A program made the position numbers and the translations under genes. From the NCBI RefSeq assembly GCF_963259705.1, contig NC_081850.1, positions 34,829,892 to 34,893,891 on the forward strand: a DNA stretch of 64,000 nucleotides, given 5' to 3'. Each line of letters opens with the position of its first letter. Position 1 is the stretch's first letter. The notes under the pieces were generated by a model that was not told the origin of the DNA, did no database searches, and saw only the letters and a program-made list of their open reading frames with translations. This document shows positions 23,784 to 34,884 of the stretch, piece by piece. The DNA comes from Myotis daubentonii. Taxonomy: Eukaryota; Chordata; Mammalia; Chiroptera; Vespertilionidae.

Positions 23784-24223
23784 TGTCTTGCTGACCATGG
23801 TACTACTGAGAAACAGTCAATCCAGTCAGCTCAATGAACAATCTGCTAAATTCAACTGTGAAGATAATGGATAGTTTGTTCCTAGGCTGATTTTGCTCCC
23901 AAACTGAAATTCCTACTAAAGGTTCTTTGGGCAGAGGTAGAGTTTTAGGCCTTCTGGTCTGTCCCAATAATATATTTGGCCCTGATAGTCACTGGTTCAT
24001 AGAAATGTTATGTGGGCCAAATGAGAACATTTCAAATCACTGTGTGATAAAACCAGATTTTTGTTGGAAGCTAAGCATAAGCACAAAGTATCACAGAGAA
24101 GGAACTTTTGCAGGAATACTGAGACCAGTACAATCATGTTTGGATTTCCATAGGCCACTGTCCTTGTTTTGTTATTTTTCAATGATTTTTGGAACCATAT
24201 TTCCTTTCAAGTACCCAATATTT

Positions 24224-24276
<53 letters not shown>

Positions 24277-26939
24277 TTATATTTATATTTCTTTGGCTTC
24301 TCTATTCATATCTGCAGCTCTTGAACTTATCTGGCTTTTGCTTATAGAATAAGCCTTGATTTTTACATTCATCTTTTTTTTGTAACTTGTGTCAAATTCA
24401 TAGCTCTTCCATAATACTCTGCCACGGAACCCACACACATCCAGACCTGTGTCATCAAGGATGTAATATTTCAGTTTCTGGACCTTCTGACATCAGAGCT
24501 GACCATTTTCAGACAGAATCACCAATCCAGCAGACATCCTCTTTACCATGCCCTGGCCTGGTTCTAATGGCTAAACCAATCTAGTTCCTTATGCACAGAA
24601 TTAGGCAAAGCTATTTATTATGTTCATAGCACTTGTACAGGGAGACTCTTATTAATTGTTCTCTTTCTTCTTTTGGTTTTAAGAAACAAAAAAACCCAAT
24701 GAAAAATTACAAGAAAAAGTATATTTCTGATGAATTTATCTGAAAACCCAAGAGTAGATTCAGCTTCTCAAGTACAAGTGGGTTGTGCTCAGGTGTGGTC
24801 AGATGAGCCCCTCCCTCCAGCTCTCTCTCTCAGCCCCACTCAGTTCTTGGATAGGCATTTTCCTCATGGAAGCAACGTGGTTTCCAGCAAATCTAGATTT
24901 AGAGACTCATATCTCCATGTCTACTTCTCCTTTGTAACAGTAGGAGCAAATATCTTAGACTTGACTGTCTTTGAGTCGGATGTTTAACTCTGGATCCGTT
25001 GCCAAGGCCAGGGAGATAAGATGCTCTGATTGGCTGAGACTGAGCCACATGCCAACCTTCAGAGGGCAGAGTCAAGACCATCCAAACCACAAGAACAGAG
25101 AGCAGGGAAGAGGTATCTCCCAGAAGATCTGTTGTCATTAACAGAAGGAGAGCAGCCATTTGCTGGTAGAACAAACAAAAGATGTCCACCACCCACAGTT
25201 GTCTTGACACTCTTCCTTCTGACACAGGCTTCCAATTCCTGTGCAAACCAGTAATGACACAGCTTTCTGTCACTTCTTACAGAAGAGCCACAGTCTGAAG
25301 TTTGGATTCTTTTAAGGCCTGTGCACCCATTTCCCTCTCTCCTTTGTACTAAAAAACATATTTTACAAATACAAAATGTATATAAATATAGCACATGTAA
25401 AATATAAGCTGCATTATTTTGATGGGGTTTAAATCAGTAAAACCAGACACAAAATGAGTTGAGCATCTTTACACGATGGTATATCTACATTCTGCTGATG
25501 CATAAAATTGTCAGAAACAGCCAAGCTTTAGTCCTGCCATATGTAAGGGATGTATAAGAAGTTGAATAAAGATGCAATTTGTTCCTAGACAGCCATCATT
25601 CTCCTATCAGCGTTCCCACCAGGCCATTCCAAACACCCTCTTATGCTGCATTCTCAGCACCCTATGTGACATAGGTGACATTCTTGGATCCTTGCTTCTG
25701 GTTTCTAGTTCTTAGGGTAATATGTGACTTCCATTGGTTGGCTTCCCTTGGTTGTTAATTTCAATAAAGCATAGTACATTAAGATACCCAAAAGTTGTTT
25801 AATTGTCCAACAGCAGAATGGGGTTTCCCTTCCCTCTTGTCTCCTTTCTTCCTTCACTATATTTTCTTAATGTTTTTGGTCTTTTTAAATGAAGGAAGCT
25901 TTTGATGTGGATTGAGTGATTTTTTTTTGTTAGAGTGAAGAAGCAAAGATTTTATTAAAGTAAAATATCTGAGTTATGCTATGAGAGAGTGTGTTCATAT
26001 GAGCAAGAGAAAGGAATGCTCGCATTGGAGAAGCTCTCTTCTATTGAATCTGGAGACCAGTGCCAACTAATGCAAGAGAGCCCGAGACTGTACCACCCTC
26101 CTTCTAAGACAGATCCAGACACTGGTGGGGAGGGGACAAAAGACCAAGGTGAACGAGAGGAGCGACTACAAGAACAAGAGAGGCTGGAGAAGGGAGGTTC
26201 TCCTGGCTGCTTCCCTGAGCTAGGCTCAGCGTAGAGAATGTGGAGAAGTTAAGGTGATGGTAAATGGCTTGCCCCTTTCTCTGTATTGTGGGTACGTTTA
26301 GGCATAAATAACAGTAAGATGGTTTTCCCTTTGGACTGTAGTTGTAGGAGGTTCCCAATGCTGCATGTATTATGGAGAAGCGGGGGGTGAGGGGTGGGGT
26401 GGGGTTGGGGGGTGAGTACACTTGGAATTTAGAAGACAGGACAAAAAACCACACACATAGATTCTGTCTTATGTGCTTCTAAAGGGATCATAAGTTAAGT
26501 CGGAAAATAAAGCCCACATATGATGGAAATGATCCCCAGCTTCTAAGTCAACAGATTCATTTCCTAATCCATCCCCCGACCATGTATCGTAGGAGACCCA
26601 GAGAGATGCCAGCTCCCATCTGCTTTAATCATTTTATGATGCATTTCAGGAGATTTGAGATTTCTAAGAATTAGAAATAAAGTCCAGCCAGAAAAATTTT
26701 AAAACCCAGGCAGTGGGCTCTGTGCCCACAACTCTCCGTCTGCCCAAGGAATGGTGCCCATTTGCACCACACTGATCATGGCTACTGGGCTTTAATTGGC
26801 ACTGAACACACAAAGCAAATGGCACAGAGAGCTGTGGTTGTATGCGAAGAACAGAGAGCCGTTCTCAACCTCAGCCACTGCCAGGCAGGGGCTGTCTTTG
26901 CTCTTGGGGATTTCTCTTTCACCTACTTGGCGAGAATTC
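23784..26939. other. Unassigned intron sequence
   Basis: No exon was recognised. Phrases near 24995-25200 ('CTGATTGGCTGAGACTGAGCC', 'AACAAAAGATGTCCACCACC') look like a common ancient mammalian repeat, but the family could not be named. A G-rich run is at 26380-26415. Confidence 0.35.
24227..24275. repeat. (GT)n microsatellite
   Basis: About 23 GT units, with short AT-rich flanks. Confidence 0.95.
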
Positions 26940-27125
26940 TAGACCAGCTAACTTAGTAGTGTTCAACCCTGATTGCACATTAGAATCACCTCCTGAATTT
27001 GGAAAGAAATAAGTGCTAGGGCTGTACCCCAGATCAAATCAATCACAAATGTGTATTTGGGGGGGGGGGAGGGCATGTAGTCCCGGGCTCAGCACTTTTA
27101 AAAAGCTTTCAGGGGATTCTAGAGG
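26940..27125 (+). repeat. Ancient hAT-Charlie MITE (MER20/MER5-related)
   Basis: 'GATTGCACATTAGAATCACCTCC' at the left and 'AGCACTTTTAAAAAGCTTTCAGGGG' at the right match the general form of these elements. A G run (27059-27069) interrupts. The exact family is unresolved. Confidence 0.55.
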
Positions 27126-28345
27126 AAGGACAAGGTGGAGTCCTTCTGGGCTCTCTGGGAAATTGTCTGTCTGCCTCTCTGACTCTGTCTGAACCTTCCA
27201 TCTTTCTCTTGTTACTCTCTCTCTCTTCCCCTCCCTCCTTTTCCCTCTCTCTCTACCCTCCTCCTCCTTCCCTCCAATAAAAACTTTTGTGACAATGACT
27301 TATTTCCCCATGAACACATCCATCTCCTTCTCAATCTGAAAAGATTGTTTAAACATACAGTATTGTGTTTCCCAAGCATTTTCTAGAACTATAGGAGATT
27401 GTTTTCAAGATGTGTGTTTGTAGAATGATACGCAGCACTGTTCTTCTCCTTTACCTGTAGGCCAGCCTGGCTCTCTCCCCTGGTGGAAGGAAAAGATTAA
27501 GAAACAAGTCACGAACCTGAAGAAGCTTGGAGGAATGATTTTCCATTTCTCCATTATCCTTATTGGCACTTGTGCTCACACATAGGGCCATTTAGGACAC
27601 CAGTTTCTCCATTCATTCATTATATAAATATATAGATTTATATGTAGATATTTTCAATCGCTTCTCGGCCTTTTGGCTAAGATCAAGTGTATATGTAGAT
27701 ATTTTCAGTCCTACCGGTATGTGAGGTCCCATGCTGAGTGCTAAATATACACTGATGAAAAAGAAAATATTTCTGTTTTTTAAGTAGGTGAAACTTGAAT
27801 ATTTCATTGTCACACAAGGTTTTATATTTTTACATTATGGAAATATTTCATCTAATTCATAGATTGAATAGGAATTAACAGGGTAAAAAATGGAAAGGGT
27901 CATTCTAGGTAGAAGGAAAACAAGCAAAGGCTCAGAGATGAGAAACAGGACAAGTTCTTCAGGATCTGTAAGGAGCTCAGTGGGGCTTGCATTGCACTTG
28001 GAGGTTGAGGACTGGCAGTTGAGTTAACACTATGATGCTTCCCTGCGTCTCTTGGGAGCATCAGAGACTTTGCCTCCTGTTGTCGAGCCTTCCTTTGGCT
28101 GTGCCTTCCATCAAAATCTAATTGCACCACAGATTTTAATGTTTATTCTGTGCTTTGTTTTGTTTTTTTCTCTCTCTCTTCCCTCCATATTGGCAGGTGG
28201 AATTGGGGGGAATGGAGATGGATAAATTAAATTCCCATCTGATTGACAGGCTATATAACACACACCCTTAGTAAACCTCTTTTTAATCTCAGGATAAAAG
28301 CCCTCACTCTTTAGTAGTGAGGTCCCAAGCCTTCCTAGAGTTGGA
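27126..28345. other. Intron sequence; pyrimidine-rich tract and U2 fragment inside
   Basis: Apart from the U2 fragment (listed separately) and a CT-rich tract at 27165-27270, no feature was recognised. Confidence 0.4.
27657..27691 (+). pseudogene. RNU2: Truncated U2 snRNA retropseudogene (first 35 nt)
   Basis: These 35 bases equal the 5' end of U2 spliceosomal RNA, beginning ATCGCTTCTCGGCC and ending AAGTGTA, and then stop. The fragment is bracketed by a perfect direct repeat TATGTAGATATTTTCA at 27641-27656 and 27692-27707, a target-site duplication of LINE-type integration. There is no poly(A) tail. It lacks the branch-site recognition region and Sm site, so it cannot be a working snRNA. 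Confidence 0.93.
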
Positions 28346-28415
28346 CCTGGGAATTTGAATTTTTAACAAGCTCCTCCAAGCAATCCTGTGGTACAGATTG
28401 GGAACCATTGCCCTA
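28346..28415 (+). repeat. Ancient hAT-Charlie MITE fragment (MER20-like)
   Basis: 'GGGAATTTGAATTTTTAACAAGC' and 'GATTGGGAACCATTG' match the 3' half of a MER20-type element. Confidence 0.5.
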
Positions 28416-28469
28416 GTCCCCAGCGCTGAAGTGAAGTTCAGAGAATGACAGCCGACATTTAGACAGCAG

Positions 28470-28661
28470 TGACAAAATGCCAAGCGAAATAAGCCAGTCA
28501 CAGAAAGATAAGTATCACATGATCTCACTCATGTGGAATCTAATGAACAAAATAAACCCAGAGACATAGAAGCATGGAACAGACTGAGACCTCAGAGGGA
28601 AGGTGGGGAAGGATGGGTGGGATAGAGAGTAATTTCAACTATAAAGATTTTTTTTAAAATG
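28470..28661 (+). mobile_element. LINE-1 fragment
   Basis: 'AAATGCCAAGCGAAATAAGCC', 'CACATGATCTCACTCATGTGG' and 'AACAAAATAAACCCAGAGAC' are typical of the L1 ORF2 end and 3' UTR. It ends in a short T/A-rich tail. Confidence 0.75.
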
Positions 28662-28664
28662 CCA

Positions 28665-28862
28665 AGCACTGCTCAAGGGCTTTCCTTGTATTAACTCATT
28701 TAATCCTACTGTAACCCTACAAAGTGAGCTTTGCATTATTTTTATTTTTAGAGATAAGAAAACTGATAGATTTCATGTGACTTGCCCAGGGCACACAGCC
28801 AGTCATCTGCAGAGTTTGAACAAAGCTAGTCTTAATCCAGATACTGGATCTCCTCCCTAAAT
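28665..28862 (-). repeat. MIR SINE
   Basis: Reverse-complement MIR: 'TAACTCATTTAATCCTACTG', 'GACTTGCCCAGGGCACACAGC', 'CTTAATCCAGATACTGGATC'. Confidence 0.75.
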
Positions 28863-29598
28863 AACAAAGACCTTTAGGCAACATGACACAGAGCCCTGGC
28901 TGTGCTGCAGGTACCAGTGGTTGCTGGTGACTGTGTACAGCTGGGGCACTGAAGGAGAAAGCAGGATTTGTAGCACTTGCCAGGTGTCATTGACCACAGA
29001 ATTGAGAAGTGTGCACAATGGACTGTGACAATCCAGCCGTCACTCACTGTGACTGCCTGTGTCTGCCACGACAGCAAAGGCCGTCGTGAAGATGCAGGCC
29101 AGTGACTACGGAAGGACAGAAAAGGAAAATCCATTTCCCAAAACAGCAGGAGTGTCCAGAGGCTTTGCAGATCTAAAGTCGTGCTCTGGGTTGGACTAAT
29201 GAGAGGGCCCAGAAATTGTATTTTGGGACTTGGATAGAGTGTCATACAGCAGGCATGAGATCAAGGATGGGGCATGAGGTCAAGGATGGGAGCCCAAAGG
29301 CCTTCCTCCCCCCACCCCACCCCCCATATCCTTCTCATTGTTCTCCCCACAAGAAATTCCCTTTACCTCAGCTACACCCGCCCTTCTCTCTTGCCCAGCA
29401 CAGGTCAAGTGCAGGTTTTAGAGAACATTTTCTGCTCTGCTGCTGCCTACTGACCAGTTGCCCTTCACATGGCCTCATTCTTGCTCCAGAGCTAACTTAG
29501 ATGACCTGTGAGGAGCTTGAACACCACAGCTATGCTGGGCTTGGGGACTCAGGGGAGGGATGGGATGAGATACATGGTGATTCTTTATGCTATTTCAG
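28863..29598. other. Intron sequence before exon C
   Basis: No repeat or gene was recognised, apart from the near-repeat 'GGCATGAGATCAAGGATGGG / GGCATGAGGTCAAGGATGGG' (29252-29290). It ends in the exon C acceptor TATGCTATTTCAG. Confidence 0.4.
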
Positions 29599-29680
29599 GT
29601 ACCAGCAGTGCTTCTATGGGGTCAACCTGTCCAGTCTCCGGGCTGCTGCAGTGGATGAATACTTCAGACAGCCAATCGTT
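29599..29680 (+). CDS. CARM1L: CARM1-like arginine methyltransferase, exon C
   Basis: The first base completes the Trp codon from exon B. It then codes [13 protein letters not shown]...DEYFRQPIV, matching CARM1 YQPSFHGVDLSAL...DEYFRQPVV, the helical dimerisation-arm and barrel junction of the PRMT fold. The acceptor is TATTTCAG at 29591-29598 and the strong donor is GTAAGT at 29681. Phases are 2 in and 0 out. Neighbouring exons follow at 1.3-2.8 kb spacing. Confidence 0.9.
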
Positions 29681-30193
29681 GTAAGTGTTTCCTCTTTACA
29701 GGCTTCCTCCCGTGTGTTTATCTGTTGATTCATTCATTCATTCACGCACTCGTGAGCCTGCATACACTGTGCTGCCAGGCTGGGTGCTAAGCCATCACAG
29801 AAGAGCATATGTTTTCAAGTCTTCCAGCGCTGATCTCCCAGTCAATTAAGAAAATTCTCAGAGAATGGAACTGTTGAAAGCAAAGCGATTTGAGGGCTGC
29901 CTTTCAATAAGTGACTCCTAATTTTCTTTCTGCTCAGACGCATCCCCTGCACACACCCAGCCTTCCCACTTCTTCAATAATTCACATCCTCCCATTGATT
30001 CCAGTGGTCCAAGGCGAAATTGAAGAGGAAGTGTTGTAAATAAATAGCTTAGAAGAGGAGCTTTGCTGGCAAAAAGATTGGGGTTTCAGTTGTGGCTCCC
30101 TCTAGCCATGTAACCTTGGGCAACTTGACGTTTGCGTTGTCTGAAACTCTTCCAGTTGTAAGTGGAAGGAAACCCAACTCAAATGGCTTAAAC
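29681..30193. other. Intron with L2/MIR scraps
   Basis: 'GATTCATTCATTCATTCACGC' followed by 'CTGGGTGCTAAGCC' (29727-29795) resembles an L2 3' end in reverse, and 30085-30130 resembles a MIR core. Both are short and diverged. Confidence 0.4.
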
Positions 30194-30385
30194 CAGTGGT
30201 TCTCAACCTTCCTAAGGCCGTGATCCTTTAATACAGTTCCTCATGCTGTGGTGACCCCCAACCATAAAATTATTTTCGTTGCTACTTCATAACTGTAATT
30301 TTGCTACTGTTATGAATCATAATGTAAATATCTGACATGCAGGATGTATTTTCAGGGGTCGCGACCCACAGGTTGAGAACCGCTG
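30194..30385 (-). mobile_element. SPIN-like hAT MITE, copy 2
   Basis: The 192-bp element has ends CAGTGGTTCTCAACC / GGTTGAGAACCGCTG. Flanking 8-mers GCTTAAAC (30186-30193) and GCTTCAGC (30386-30393) match at six of eight positions. It lacks an internal piece present in the copy at 13089. Confidence 0.88.
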
Positions 30386-30759
30386 GCTTCAGCTGAAATG
30401 GAATCACAGGCCCTCAAGAAATGCAAAGCCTGGAGATAGAGCTTGCTTCAGGGACCTGCTGCAGACGTTCGGACAGTGCCCCAGGCTCTGGTTCTTCTAT
30501 CCTCGTCACATATCCCCATTTCCTCTGATGTAACTCTGTTCCTAGGCAGGAGCCCCCTTCATGGCAGGAAGGTGTTGCGGAAGCTCCAGGCTCAGATTCT
30601 TAAAACTCTGAGTCCCAAAGAAGAGCCTGCCTTTTCCTAATAACTTGGACAAAAGCCCCAGAATTAGTTCCGATAAAGCCTGATTGTCCAGTGAACTTAG
30701 TTACTGTGCAGCTTCTTGGAATGTGGAGCAGAGGTCAATTCTGGATGGTCAAGAACCAC

Positions 30760-30885
30760 CACATGCCTGCTCCAGAGAATTTGTGAAGATTGATATAGCC
30801 TAGTAAAGCACAAAATGCTTAGGGCTGGGCGTATAGTAACCACTAAACAAATGTTAGCTTGTATTAGTAATATTATTCTCATTAA
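30760..30885 (+). repeat. MIR SINE 3' part
   Basis: 'AAAGCACAAAATGCTTAGGGCTGG' and 'TAGTAACCACTAAACAAATG' follow the MIR 3' end. Confidence 0.55.
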
Positions 30886-31013
30886 GTTCATGCCTTCTAA
30901 AGCCTAACCCTTACTGACTTAAAATTCCAGGAGGAAAGCTAGACTGCAGCCAGTCTTGCTTGAATTCAGTCTGTCCTGACAGAAAGATAACAGCTTTGTG
31001 TTTTTTTCCCCAG

Positions 31014-31099
31014 GACACATTTGACATTAGGATTTTGATGGCTCGATCAGTCAAGTACACAGTGAACTTTATGGATGCAAAAGAGGCAGATCTCCACAG
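31014..31099 (+). CDS. CARM1L: CARM1-like arginine methyltransferase, exon D
   Basis: It codes [16 protein letters not shown], then [12 protein letters not shown] plus two bases of an Arg codon. It matches CARM1 [29 protein letters not shown] in the beta-barrel domain. The acceptor is TTTTTTTCCCCAG at 31001-31013. The donor is GTTTGT at 31100, which has T where A or G is usual at position +3. Phases are 0 in and 2 out. No disruption is present. Confidence 0.9.
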
Positions 31100-31329
31100 G
31101 TTTGTACCAATCAGAGACGCTCCAGATTTAAATCTCCTCTCAAGCTTCCCCATCCCCCAAACTGCAGTGCAGAGATTTGCTGCTCACACAGGGAAGAGAT
31201 TTGAGGTATGAGTCACACGCGGGAATAATACATTAGCACTAGTTTCCCTTATTGCAAAATAAGGGTAAGGATTGTTCTAAGAATTGAATGAGAAAAATTA
31301 AACAGTATATCTCTACTTGTATAACCAGA

Positions 31330-31535
31330 CACTATTCCGAGCCCTTAACATATGACTCATTTAATCCTCACAGCAGCACCATGCAAATGGTACTATTGTT
31401 ATGTCCATTTTACCAATGATAAATATGAGGCAGAGTGGAACAATCAATTGCATAAGGTCACAGAATGAATAAATGTCATGAGAGCTAGAACTTGAACCAT
31501 TCAGAGTCTAGGCTTTTTAACAATTCTCCCAGGTC
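31330..31535 (-). repeat. MIR SINE
   Basis: Reverse MIR: 'CTCATTTAATCCTCACAGCAGC', 'CCATTTTACCAATGATAAATATGAGG', 'GCATAAGGTCACAGAATG'. A further MIR-like piece continues at 31570-31640. Confidence 0.75.
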
Positions 31536-31640
31536 AGTGCCCATAAGAATGACAAGAAGAGCTACAATCTGAGGAGTGCTTACTACATGGTAGGTACTGT
31601 GCTAAATATTTTACAGGCACTGGCTCATTTTCAAAGAAGG

Positions 31641-32384
31641 CACTCAATCAGTGCTACTGTTTGCCCTCCTTCCCTCCACTTAAAGAGACTCTGCACTGAA
31701 GACTCATTTCTCAGATGGTGATATGAATCCTCTTGGGTGACCTTTCACTAGTATTTTGTTCTTTCCTTCCCAAAAAGATCAATATTTATGTGTTTCTTTT
31801 CTGGGTAAGAAATTTAAGACCCAGCGAGATTATAATTTGCTTGGACCCATGAGGAATCAAGGGTCAGACTCTGGAAAATGCAGCTGGCTGACTCAAACCA
31901 TTGCCTACCTTGAGATCACAGTGGACAAAAGGTGTCAGTCAGGATAGGCCAAAACATGCTGCAGTAACAAAAAAGAATCTTTAGTGGCTTGTAATATCCC
32001 AGGTGTCTTTCTCCCCTACACTGTTTATCCATCATGCACCAGCTTCAGCTCTGCACACCCCTCAGTCACTCCTCAGTCAGGCTGGTGTGGCAGCTTGTGT
32101 CTGCAACGATGCCAGTCCTTGAGGAAAAAGGAGGAGTGTAGCAAAATATGCACTGGCAATAAAAGTTTGTGCCTGGAAACAACACAGTGCACTTCTGTTC
32201 ACATTTAATTGGTCAACATAAATCACGTGGCGGTGCCTGAACTCAAGAGAGTGGATAAATGCAACCCTACTGTATGCTTGGAGCAAGAGAACTGGCGTTT
32301 GGGAACAACTGAAATAACTCCCGCAGGGCCAGACCTGAGCTCCAGGGAGGTTTTTGAAAACTCTGAGATGTCATCTATCCATTT
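31641..32384. other. Intron sequence, nothing recognised
   Basis: No exon or confident repeat. Confidence 0.4.
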
Positions 32385-32470
32385 GGGCATTGATTCAACA
32401 AACGTTTATTGAGATCCTACTGCGTGCCAGGCACTGCGCTGGTGCATGCCCAGGTAGGAGCTCATGATCC
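32385..32470 (-). repeat. LINE-2 3' end
   Basis: 'GATTCAACAAACGTTTATTGAG', then 'CTGCGTGCCAGGCACTGCG', the reverse complement of the L2 3' terminus. Confidence 0.7.
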
Positions 32471-32478
32471 ATTTAGAG

Positions 32479-32690
32479 CAGCGGTTCTCAACCTGTGGGT
32501 TGCGACCCCTTTGGCGATCGAAGGACCCTTTCACAGGGGTCGCCTAAGACCATCCTGCATATCAGATATTTACATTACTATTCATAACAGTAGCAACATT
32601 ACAGTTATGAAGTAGCAACGAAAATAATTTTATGGTTGGGTCACAACATGAGGGACTGTATTTAAAGGGCCAGAAGGTTGAGAACCCCTG
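32479..32690 (+). mobile_element. SPIN-like hAT MITE, copy 3
   Basis: It begins CAGCGGTTCTCAACCTGTGG and ends GGTTGAGAACCCCTG. Flanking 8-bp duplications are ATTTAGAG (32471-32478) and ATGTAGAG (32691-32698), seven of eight matching. The CAGCGGTTCTCAACCTGTGGG start with a GGGTCGCCTAAGACCATC stretch is the SPIN signature as recalled. Confidence 0.9.
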
Positions 32691-32939
32691 ATGTAGAGGA
32701 ATGCCAAAAATGGGAGGAAATAATTGTAATACGATACCAACAAATTCAATGTGACAAGCACAGTGGAAATCTCCAGGAATGCGCTGACACTGCAGGTGGA
32801 GGAAGTTAGGCCTTTGGGGCAGCATACCTGCAAATAATGTACAGCCCTCTTTGAAAGTTCCTAGAGCACTCACTAAAATAAGTCTCCTTGGAGGAATACA
32901 GCCCAGGCGATGGACCCGTAATATTGCTGTTTAATAGTG

Positions 32940-33125
32940 AAACGCTTTAAAGTTTGCAAAACACTCTCATATGCATTGTTTTCCTCATTTGACATTCACA
33001 AGAACCTTGTGAGGAAAGTAGGAGATTTTGTTACCCTTCAACAAATGAAAAAACCGCGGTTCAGAGAATTGAAGTGACTTTGGAAGGTCCCACGGTAAAG
33101 CAGGTCCAGCATCTGGATATTGTTG
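32940..33125 (-). repeat. MIR SINE
   Basis: 'TTCACAAGAACCTTGTGAGGAAAG', 'CCGCGGTTCAGAGAATTGAAGTGAC', a decayed reverse MIR. Confidence 0.65.
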
Positions 33126-33672
33126 TATCATTTCCAATCTTCTTTCCATTCCCACTTATTCTGCGTTTGGCATAAACCGTGGCCACTTCTGCTGTAGCCT
33201 GGTGGGAAGGTAAATTGCCTCCCTGAAAAGTAAATGAACTATGGCAATGACCTTTGGAGCTTGCAATCCACTTCATTTTTCAGAGGCCTGAGCAGCCTTT
33301 CCGTTTGAACAGCTGCGCAGGGGGACTGCCACAGCCCATGTTTTGGCTTCTTGAAGGATGATTGTCACCTGTGTCCTGGGTCGTCCCCCTCTTCAGTAGT
33401 CAAACGCGGCTCCGGGTGCTGCACTCGCCCAGCGGCGCTCTGGGTCGTTGCAGCACAGTGGTGTGGTCCTCGCAGAATTTTGTCAAGAGCAACAATCTCA
33501 AATGTGCAGCGTCACCCCAGCATTAATCACACCGAGAGAATCTTGTTGCCAAAGCCAAAGCTCTTAAGAGAGAAGGAAAATATTCTGCAAGTGGTCCCAC
33601 TCATCTCACAAGAGTATCCAGGATGCCTGTCGACAAGAAAATGTTTCTTCTTTCTCTTTTGTTTCCTTGCAG
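33126..33672. other. Intron sequence before exon E
   Basis: CpG-containing stretch at 33380-33480, not assignable. The exon E acceptor is preceded by a T-rich tract (TTTCTTCTTTCTCTTTTG, 33643-33661). Confidence 0.4.
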
Positions 33673-33762
33673 AGTAGAAATCCCCTTTGTGTTTCAGATG
33701 ACACAGTCTGGCCTCATCCACGGCCTGGCGTTCTGGTTTGACGTGGCCTTTGTCGGATCTCT
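33673..33762 (+). CDS. CARM1L: CARM1-like arginine methyltransferase, exon E
   Basis: The first base completes Arg from exon D. It then codes [14 protein letters not shown], then [15 protein letters not shown] plus two bases. CARM1 has [29 protein letters not shown]. The donor used is GTAGGT at 33763; using the next GT (33767) would include an in-frame TAG. Joined to exon F, the CT carried over plus G gives Leu, where CARM1 has I/M. Phases are 2 in and 2 out. The substitutions K to V and H to Q are paralogue-like differences. Confidence 0.9.
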
Positions 33763-34884
33763 GTAGGTATCACCCCCTTTCGTCACCTCCTCTCTCCCAT
33801 GCTGTCCTCCACTGTTTCTAATCATACCTTTAAAATGTTTTAAAACTAATTTCAACTGCAACAATACTGGTTTTTCCGCATTCCCAGAAGATAAGCATTG
33901 ATGTTAGTGTTACTTTCAGATTTTAGGATGAACTGAAAATAAGACGGTTTTCCATAGTGTCATATCGACTCTGGCTCAAAGAAAGGAGTGAGACAGGGTC
34001 TGGGCTTTATCTACCCTCCTGCTTTTTTCCAGAATAGACGTGGAGGGGCAACTATCCCACCTGACGGCAGAATCTCTTGTGTCTGGGGTAATACCTGGTG
34101 TCATTCTTTCTCCCCTTCACAGCCTTTGCTTTCACAAGTCTAGGATCCCTTTTTAATGACCAGGCAGGCTGGTCGTGCTGATGCTAATTGCAACATTAGG
34201 TAACTTCTCCATCCTGCACTCACTCCTTTCTCCCTACTGCAAAGGGTTGGAAGTTTCAGGGCTTTAAAAGAGGATAAAAACCACCTACAAATTGACTGTT
34301 AGGGCTTGGGGCTCCTTGTAAAGGCGTCGCCACTCCCACACCCCACATCTTTGCTCTCCTGACTTCCCAGCCCTCTTCCTGGGCTTGCTCCAGTGCTCCA
34401 GCCAGCAAAGAGATTTGCTTTGAGTCACATGACCAGACAAAAGGGAACCCTTCACAGTGCCCCCTCCTTTACCCCTTATCACACCATCCGGGCTTGTCTT
34501 TGCACCTGCTGAAAAAGAAGGGCCCAGGAATCTGTGATAAAGTTTAGGGTTCGGGGAGAAGGGGGTCCCTGGAAGCCTTGCCTGGGCTGGCAGAGAGAAA
34601 GAAAATGAGGTGCAAGTCATTCCTACACCACATAAGCATGTCCATTCAAAGATTCCATACATTTTTCCCTAAGACTTTCCCCCAGTAAATATCCCAAGTA
34701 AATGAATCTTATCCTGAGAAGATAATGGCGATAAGCTTTAAGTGGCCTGCTCCCAGCGGGAAATTTCTTTGAAGTTAAAAGCGTTATCTTTAACAGCTAT
34801 AGAACATTTGCATTCTACTTTGTAACGTAGCTAAATACATTTTGGTATAAAAGCGGTTTATACTACTTAGTAACTTATATAAAA
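33763..34884. other. Intron sequence, nothing recognised
   Basis: No repeat or exon was recognised. The 125-codon minus-strand frame at 34285-34662 has no recognisable motif. Confidence 0.4.

Noticed and set aside
24899..25394. Overlapping frames of 111 and 124 codons on the minus strand
   Set aside because: No recognisable motif; the two frames overlap in different phases and the block looks like old repeat sequence.
27657..27691. Functional U2 snRNA gene
   Set aside because: Only the first 35 nt are present; promoter elements, Sm site and 3' box are missing.
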